The position numbers and the translations under genes were made by a program. From contig CAZWVM010000135.1 of assembly GCA_964637705.1 (NCBI GenBank), forward strand, positions 1 through 9,496: 9,496 bases of DNA. The letters are read 5' to 3'. The notes under the pieces are model-generated. The model saw only the letters and a program-made list of their open reading frames with translations. It did not search any database and was not told the origin of the DNA. Below are positions 5,401-9,496 of the stretch, in pieces. How positions within the stretch are numbered: the first letter of the stretch is position 1; every line of letters begins with the position of its first letter. This DNA comes from CAZWVM01 sp964637705 (GTDB taxonomy: Bacteria; UBA8481).

Positions 5401-7701
5401 ATGGAAACCTTCTTCGGCCCCGACGGCGTGCTCGCGAAGGACGGAGGGCCCTACGCCTTCCGCAAGGAACAGCTCGACTACGCGCGCGCGTGCGAGCGGT
5501 TGATCGAGCATGACCAGGTCGGGATCATCGAGGGCGGCACGGGCGTCGGCAAGACCCTCGGCTACCTCGTCCCCCACATCCTCGACGCGAAGAAGCGCGG
5601 CACCCGCGTCCTCGTCGCGCCCCGCACCAAGAACCTCCAGGACCAGGTCTACCTCAAGGATCTCCCCCGCCTCTCGCAATCCCTCGGCTTCCGCTACTCG
5701 CTCCTGAAGGGCCGCGAGAACTACATCTGCCGCGAGCGCCTCGCCGAGGCGCTCGACCGGTCCGACCTCTTCGAGGGCTCGGCGTACCACGACGCGCTCG
5801 TGGCCCTCTCCGAGTTCGACGAGAACCACGAGACGGGCGACCTCGAGGCGGCCTGGGCGCTCGTCCGCCCCTACGGCCAGGACGGCTGGAAGGCCGTCTC
5901 CGACGTCCGTGCCACCGACGACACCTGCACTTCCGACCACCGCGGCCAGTGCCGCCACTACAAGGCGCTCGCCGAGGCCGAGCGCTCGGACGTCATCGTC
6001 GCCAACCACCACCTCGCGCTCCTCTGGCCCGAGAACTTCCCCGAGGTCGCGCGCGTCGTCATCGACGAGGCGCACGCGCTGGAGGAGGCCGCGACCGACA
6101 TCTACGGCCCCTCCTTCTGCACCGGGTTCCTCCAGTCCCGGCTCCGCCGCGTCTACCACCGCCGCCGGCGCCCCACCGGCATCCTCTCGCGCTTCAGCCG
6201 GAACGAGTGGATGGAGTTCGAGATCCAGCCGATCGCGGACGCCATCGAGGACCTCCGCATCCTCCTCGCCGACTTCGACGCCTTCACCATCCGCCCCTCG
6301 GCCGAGGGCGACTCCAAGTCGCGCGTCCGCGACGAGGACCTCGCCTCCGAGGCCTGGTCGCGGACCTGCGAGGCCGCCGCCGGGATCTCCTCGGGCCTCG
6401 CCCGCCTCTCCGCCCGCATGCTCAAGACCTGGAAGGACGTCGGAGCCGTGGACCGCCTGAAGATCACGGCCGAGCGGCTCCAGCGCGCCGCGCTCGCCCT
6501 GGACGAGCTCGCGCGATACGCCGACGAGATCTTCCGCGCCGTGCCGGTCGACGGGACCGTCTTGTGGTCGGAGGCGCCTCCCACCCGCGCCGTCATGTAT
6601 CGCCGCTCGCCCGTCGACATCGGCGCACACCTCACCGCGCACCTCTACAACAAGTTCCAGAGCGTGCTCCTGACCTCCGCCACCATGCAGGTCTGCGGCG
6701 ACTTCCAGTTCATGGAGGAGCGGCTTGGCCTCGTCGCCGCCGCGCCTCCCGAGCCTCCGCCGGCGCGCCCCATCGCGGGAATCGACGCCGAGGAGCTCAG
6801 CGACCCCTTCGCCGACGAGTTCGAGGCGGAGGAGACCGCGCCCGAGCCGGAACCGCCCCTCCGGCTCGATCCGGCCCGCCGCTTCTTCCCCGTCTCCGTC
6901 GGCCACCCGTTCGACTACCAGAGCCGGGTCCTCCTCTGTCTCATGCGCGACCCCGCGCCGTCCCGGCACGAGTTGCTCTCGGACCGCATCGCGCGGATCG
7001 CCGCGATCACGCGCGGCCGCATGCTCGCGCTCTTCACGAACAAGAGCCGCATGCTGAGCGTCCACGAAGCTCTATGCGCCCACGAAACGCTCGGCGCCGG
7101 CGGCGTGAAGGTCCTCGCACAGCATCGCGACGGGTCGCGGCACGAGCTGGCGAAGCGGATGCGCGAGGAATCGAACCTCGTCCTGCTCGGAACCCGTTCC
7201 TTCTGGGAGGGCATCGACATCCCCGGCGCGAATCTCTCGGTGGTCGTCATGGAGAAGATCCCCTTCACCTCGCCGGGGGAACCGGTCTACGACGCGCGGT
7301 GCGAGGCGCTCGGGGACCTCTGGTTCCGCCGCTACGCCCTGCCGCTCGCGCTCCTCGCCCTCCGCCAGGGCTTCGGCCGCCTCATCCGCACCGAGCACGA
7401 TCACGGGATCGTGGTGATCCTCGACCCGGGCCGCAAGAGCTACGGCCCGCAGATCCGCCGGACGCTGCCCGACTGCGCGACGGTCGAGGGAGACGAGGAG
7501 GCGGTGGTCGGCGCGATCCGGACGTGGTGGGAGAAGAACCGCCCGGCGGAGGAGACGATGGGCGCCGGGGCCTCACCGACGCCCGGTGAAAGTCCGCGCG
7601 ACGAGGAGAGACCGTGCGATGAGGAACCACCGGGCGGGGAGGAACCGTCCGCCGCCCGGGACGAAGGAAATCAAGTGGATCGACGCGACGGAAAGCGTTA
7701 G
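5401..7701 (+). CDS. dinG: DinG/YoaA-like superfamily 2 DNA helicase (XPD/Rad3 family)
   Basis: This 766-residue ATP-dependent 5'-3' DNA helicase probably acts in repair, unwinding D-loops, R-loops or damaged forks. Helicase motifs run in order: Walker A EGGTGVGKT (44-52), DEAH box (222-225), SVLLTSATM (421-429), GTRSFWEGID (597-606) and QGFGRLIRT (656-664). The Fe-S region has Cys110 (NYIC), Cys176 and Cys184, with His180 near where the fourth cysteine is expected, so the cluster may be 3Cys-1His or weakened. Residues about 445-488 and the last 50 residues are acidic, Pro-rich and probably disordered. The family N-terminus (FFGPDGVLA) supports ATG 5401 over a TTG at 5389 inside the repeat. 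No Shine-Dalgarno is visible because repeat unit B abuts the start. The STAS-receiver gene follows after 11 bp, probably co-transcribed. Whether it is DinG or YoaA proper is unsettled. Confidence 0.9.
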   Translation: METFFGPDGVLAKDGGPYAFRKEQLDYARACERLIEHDQVGIIEGGTGVGKTLGYLVPHILDAKKRGTRVLVAPRTKNLQDQVYLKDLPRLSQSLGFRYSLLKGRENYICRERLAEALDRSDLFEGSAYHDALVALSEFDENHETGDLEAAWALVRPYGQDGWKAVSDVRATDDTCTSDHRGQCRHYKALAEAERSDVIVANHHLALLWPENFPEVARVVIDEAHALEEAATDIYGPSFCTGFLQSRLRRVYHRRRRPTGILSRFSRNEWMEFEIQPIADAIEDLRILLADFDAFTIRPSAEGDSKSRVRDEDLASEAWSRTCEAAAGISSGLARLSARMLKTWKDVGAVDRLKITAERLQRAALALDELARYADEIFRAVPVDGTVLWSEAPPTRAVMYRRSPVDIGAHLTAHLYNKFQSVLLTSATMQVCGDFQFMEERLGLVAAAPPEPPPARPIAGIDAEELSDPFADEFEAEETAPEPEPPLRLDPARRFFPVSVGHPFDYQSRVLLCLMRDPAPSRHELLSDRIARIAAITRGRMLALFTNKSRMLSVHEALCAHETLGAGGVKVLAQHRDGSRHELAKRMREESNLVLLGTRSFWEGIDIPGANLSVVVMEKIPFTSPGEPVYDARCEALGDLWFRRYALPLALLALRQGFGRLIRTEHDHGIVVILDPGRKSYGPQIRRTLPDCATVEGDEEAVVGAIRTWWEKNRPAEETMGAGASPTPGESPRDEERPCDEEPPGGEEPSAARDEGNQVDRRDGKR

Positions 7702-7712
7702 GGTCTCTCGTC

Positions 7713-8756
7713 ATGGAGATCCAGGTATCATCCGTCGGCGCCGCGACGGTCGTTCGGCCGGTCGGCGAGTTCCAGGTCACGACGCTCGACGAAATCCGCA
7801 AGGCGATCGATGGGGCGCTCAAGAAGGGCGCCGCCGTCGTCGACCTCTCGACCGTCGACTTCATCGACTCGAGCGCTCTCGGACTCCTCGTCTCCTTCGC
7901 GAAGAAGCCTCTCTGGCGCGGCGCCTTCCGACTGGCCGCGCCGCGGCCGGTCGTCTCGAACGTCATCCAGATCTCGCGGCTCGACCGGATCCTGGAGATT
8001 CACGCCTCGTTGGACGCCGCGACCGCGAAACCCGCCCCGAGGCGAATCCTCATCGTCGAGCCGGACGAGGCGACGCGGGCGATCGCGGAGGGGATCCTCG
8101 AGTCGCACGACTACGCGGTGCAGTCGGTCGCGGCGGCCGGGCTCGCGGAGCCCTGCGCCTTCGACCTCGTCGTGGCGGGAGACGCGCCCCAGAACGAGCT
8201 CGAAGCGGCGCGCAAGGTCTCGGGAAACCCGCCGCTCCTCGCCTTCGTGGCGCGGCGCGAGGGTCCGGCCTCGGCGATCGAGAGCGTCCAGACCGACGAA
8301 TTGGCGTATCTGGCCAAGCCCTTCGATCCCTACGATTTCCTCGGGAAGGTCCGGATCCTCTTGAAGGATCGCTCCGGCGCGGGCGCGGAGGTATTGGCCT
8401 GCATCGCGTCGAAGAGCGTCGCGGAGCAGATCCTCTTCATCCTCGACCGGCACGACTACCGCCTCACGCTCGCGGCCACGGCCGGCAGTTTCTCACCGAA
8501 ACTCGTCGAGAAGTCCTGGAGCGCGATCATCGTCGACGCCCGCCCGACCGGCTCCGCAGTGGAGAATCTCATCGCGGAGGTCCACGACCGTTTCGGCGAA
8601 CTCGCGCCTCCCGTGCTCGTCCTCGGCGAGATCACGTCGAACGACGTGATGCACCTCGTCCAGGCCGGCGCGTGCGACTTCCTGAGCGTGCCGGTGGTGC
8701 CGGAAAGCGTGGTGGGAAAACTGGCGAAGCACGTGAGGATCGGCGCGGCCGGCTGA
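7713..8756 (+). CDS. STAS domain fused to two receiver-like domains
   Basis: This 347-residue cytosolic signalling protein has three modules. Residues 1-105 form a STAS (anti-sigma-antagonist) domain with DFIDSSALGLL; Ser53 or Ser54 is the likely phospho-site. Residues 110-218 form a receiver fold (RILIVEPDEATR) with acidic residues and a KPF lysine (Lys202), but Gly156 sits where the phospho-aspartate should be, with Asp157 one place later. Residues 226-342 form a second receiver-like fold with Asp275 at the canonical strand end (AIIVDARP) but without the N-terminal acidic pair and the KP lysine. The two receivers are thus degenerate in complementary ways. It probably reads partner-switch or phosphorelay signals; no kinase, phosphatase or sigma factor is in the window. 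An AGGG lies about 12 bases before the ATG. It probably shares a transcript with the helicase. Confidence 0.82.
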   Translation: MEIQVSSVGAATVVRPVGEFQVTTLDEIRKAIDGALKKGAAVVDLSTVDFIDSSALGLLVSFAKKPLWRGAFRLAAPRPVVSNVIQISRLDRILEIHASLDAATAKPAPRRILIVEPDEATRAIAEGILESHDYAVQSVAAAGLAEPCAFDLVVAGDAPQNELEAARKVSGNPPLLAFVARREGPASAIESVQTDELAYLAKPFDPYDFLGKVRILLKDRSGAGAEVLACIASKSVAEQILFILDRHDYRLTLAATAGSFSPKLVEKSWSAIIVDARPTGSAVENLIAEVHDRFGELAPPVLVLGEITSNDVMHLVQAGACDFLSVPVVPESVVGKLAKHVRIGAAG

Positions 8757-8758
8757 CG

Positions 8759-8850
8759 GGCGCGGCCGGTGTCAGGCGCGGCCGGTGCGGCGCGGCCGGT
8801 GTCAGGCAGTGACTTTGTGACGCGGCCGGTGTCAGGCAGTGACTTTGTGA
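8759..8850. repeat. Tandem 30-bp repeat built from a gene end and a REP arm
   Basis: A 30-bp unit starting CGCGGCCGGTGTCAGGCAGT occurs twice perfectly at 8791-8820 and 8821-8850. Shorter copies precede it (8761-8777 and 8777-8787). The same GGCGCGGCCGG block is present in the end of the STAS-receiver gene (8742-8752). Each full unit contains the left arm of the 119-bp repeat unit C; the extra arm is 8798-8821. It looks like slippage that amplified a host/REP junction. Confidence 0.85.
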
Positions 8851-8946
8851 CGTTCAGGCGGGAAGGTCTTAGATTGCTGGATTCCGGCGTCTTATCGAGT
8901 GATCGCGCCACATTGGTTGAATGTCACAAAGTCACTACCTGACACC
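8828..8946. repeat. REPIN-like 119-bp inverted-repeat unit C
   Basis: The left arm (8828-8851) begins GGTGTCAGGCAGTGAC and the right arm (8923-8946) is its inverse with a single mismatch in 24. The arm's inner part (TTTGTGAC) differs from units A and B, yet the change is matched in the opposite arm. The near-perfect pairing suggests the youngest or best-conserved unit. Its right end is 24 bp before the -35 box of the toxin-antitoxin promoter. Confidence 0.85.
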
Positions 8947-8970
8947 CTAAATGGCCCGGCCGATAAGGCA

Positions 8971-8999
8971 TTGACCGAGTAGCACGGAAGTGTTACACT
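8971..8999 (+). promoter_or_regulatory. Sigma-70-type promoter of the toxin-antitoxin operon
   Basis: TTGACC (8971-8976) and TACACT (8994-8999) are separated by exactly 17 bases, a near-consensus spacing. Transcription would start near 9006, giving a leader of about 13 bases that still includes the GGAGG ribosome site at 9008-9012. Confidence 0.6.
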
Positions 9000-9000
9000 T
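8988..9000. promoter_or_regulatory. Palindromic operator over the -10 box
   Basis: AAGTGTTACACTT is a perfect inverted repeat of six bases each side of a central T and covers the -10 element. RHH antitoxins bind such sites to repress their own operon, so this is the probable autoregulatory operator. Confidence 0.5.
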
Positions 9001-9018
9001 TTTTTGCGGAGGTGGAAG

Positions 9019-9255
9019 ATGCCCTCGGTTCATCCCAGAGTTAACACGGTCCTCGAGCCGCGGCTCTATGCCGCTGTTCGCGGCCTGGCCAGTCATGACG
9101 GCGTATCGATGTCCCAGAAGATCCGCGATCTCGTTTCCGAGGCTCTCGAGACCTACGAGGACGCCGGGTGGGAGACACTTGTTCGCGCGAGGAAACGGCG
9201 CAAGGCCAAGTGGGTCACCCTCGAGCAGGCGGAGAAGCAACTCGGGCTACGCTAG
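9019..9255 (+). CDS. Ribbon-helix-helix antitoxin
   Basis: This 78-residue protein is the antitoxin of a type II toxin-antitoxin pair. The N-terminal half is a ribbon-helix-helix DNA-binding domain: strand PRVNTVLEP (about 6-14), helix YAAVRGLASHDG, the VSMS turn and helix QKIRDLVSEALETYED. The C-terminal half (WETLVRARKRRKAKWVTLEQAEKQLGL) is the usual toxin-neutralising tail. ATG 9019 is set by GGAGG six bases upstream; a TTG at 9004 is rejected. The stop TAG shares one base with the GTG start of the toxin, which points to translational coupling. Its own promoter and palindromic operator lie just upstream. The exact subfamily (CopG-, RelB- or ParD-like) is not certain. Confidence 0.8.
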   Translation: MPSVHPRVNTVLEPRLYAAVRGLASHDGVSMSQKIRDLVSEALETYEDAGWETLVRARKRRKAKWVTLEQAEKQLGLR

Positions 9256-9440
9256 TGCCCGCGTATAAGATCAGACTGAACGACATTGTTCTGGCCGAAG
9301 ACCTCCCCTCCCTGCCCCGCAACATTCAGGAACGAATCATCAAGGCCATCAGAGATCGTCTTTCTACCGAGCCGGCTCGCTATGGAATCCGTCTTCGGAA
9401 ATCGCTCATAGGGCTATGGAAGGTCCGAGTCGGTGACTAT
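9255..9440 (+). pseudogene. RelE/ParE-family toxin, 5' part, broken by a repeat array
   Basis: The frame from GTG 9255 reads YKIRLNDIVLAEDLPSLP, an amphipathic helix (RNIQERIIKAIRDRL), then the family core RYGIRLRKSLIGLWKVRVGDY. RelE/ParE proteins, which are mRNA interferases or gyrase poisons, normally continue with an R-V-x-Y-x-I strand that holds catalytic residues. Here the frame turns after Tyr62 (base 9440) into PRGDNYTCASATITLEHS, which is encoded by a tandem repeat. The C-terminal strand is lost, so the toxin is probably inactive. The window ends before the other side, so an insertion cannot be told from a substitution. The antitoxin upstream remains intact. Confidence 0.65.
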
Positions 9441-9447
9441 CCCCGCG

Positions 9448-9496
9448 GCGACAATTACACCTGCGCATCAGCGACAATTACACTTGAGCATTCGAC
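9448..9496. mobile_element. Tandem repeats resembling an insertion-sequence terminus (IS21-like?), truncated by the window
   Basis: GCGACAATTACACCTGCGCA at 9448 recurs as GCGACAATTACACTTGAGCA at 9471, and a third copy appears to begin (CGAC at 9493). IS21-family elements often carry several short repeats at their ends with sequences of this kind. The array starts just where toxin homology stops (after 9440), which supports an insertion. The family name is from memory and unproven; no transposase is in view. Confidence 0.45.

Noticed and set aside
5323..7065. Long minus-strand open frame of 580 codons opposite the helicase
   Set aside because: It is rich in Arg, Gly, Val, Glu and Ala with no motif, and mirrors a clear helicase gene; GC-rich third positions keep the antisense frame open.
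5949..7589. Plus-strand 546-codon frame inside the helicase gene
   Set aside because: Arg/Pro-rich out-of-frame shadow with no recognisable domain.
7728..8453. Minus-strand frame opposite the STAS-receiver gene
   Set aside because: Arg/Asp-rich antisense shadow; the plus strand carries clear STAS and receiver motifs.
2155..8946. CRISPR array from the recurring GGTGTCAGGC sequence
   Set aside because: Copies are inverted pairs kilobases apart, not regularly spaced direct repeats, and no cas gene is present.

Overview
The window is about 9.5 kb of a GC-rich bacterial chromosome (roughly 65-70% GC in most genes, codons strongly G/C at third positions). It looks like a dense chromosomal neighbourhood of a soil or sediment bacterium. 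Acidobacteriota or a similar deep high-GC lineage is a guess from style only; nothing here fixes the phylum.

Layout. At 13-711 (+) is a secreted M15-type zinc peptidase. Convergent to it on the minus strand is an AraC-type regulator with a GyrI-like ligand domain. It is split by a one-base frameshift in an alternating CG tract at 1324-1331 (halves 1302-1604 and 748-1305). Next on the minus strand are a small SEC-C zinc-motif protein (1694-2113) and a HUH/Y1 transposase of the REP-associated (RAYT) type (2234-3247). A divergent intergenic region with two overlapping palindromes (3350-3375) follows. Then come three plus-strand genes of unknown function (3434-3898, 3905-4663, 4656-5258). The last encodes a membrane protein and is sharply AT-rich (about 40% GC), so this block looks acquired. 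From 5401 a DinG/YoaA-like helicase is followed after 11 bp by a STAS plus double receiver-like signalling protein (7713-8756). The window ends with a toxin-antitoxin operon (RHH antitoxin 9019-9255, RelE/ParE-like toxin from 9255). The toxin frame is broken near 9440 by a tandem-repeat array that looks like the end of an insertion element.

The unifying signal is a family of three inverted-repeat units at 2155-2273, 5282-5400 and 8828-8946. Each is exactly 119 bp, bounded by 24-bp arms that start GGTGTCAGGC, with interiors that look unrelated. They are best read as REPIN-like doublets mobilised by the RAYT encoded here. One supplies the transposase C-terminus, one ends flush against the helicase start codon, and one lies just upstream of the toxin-antitoxin promoter next to a 30-bp tandem amplification of its own arm. 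All three are immediately upstream of a gene start, so they may act as leader or promoter-proximal elements as well as mobile DNA.
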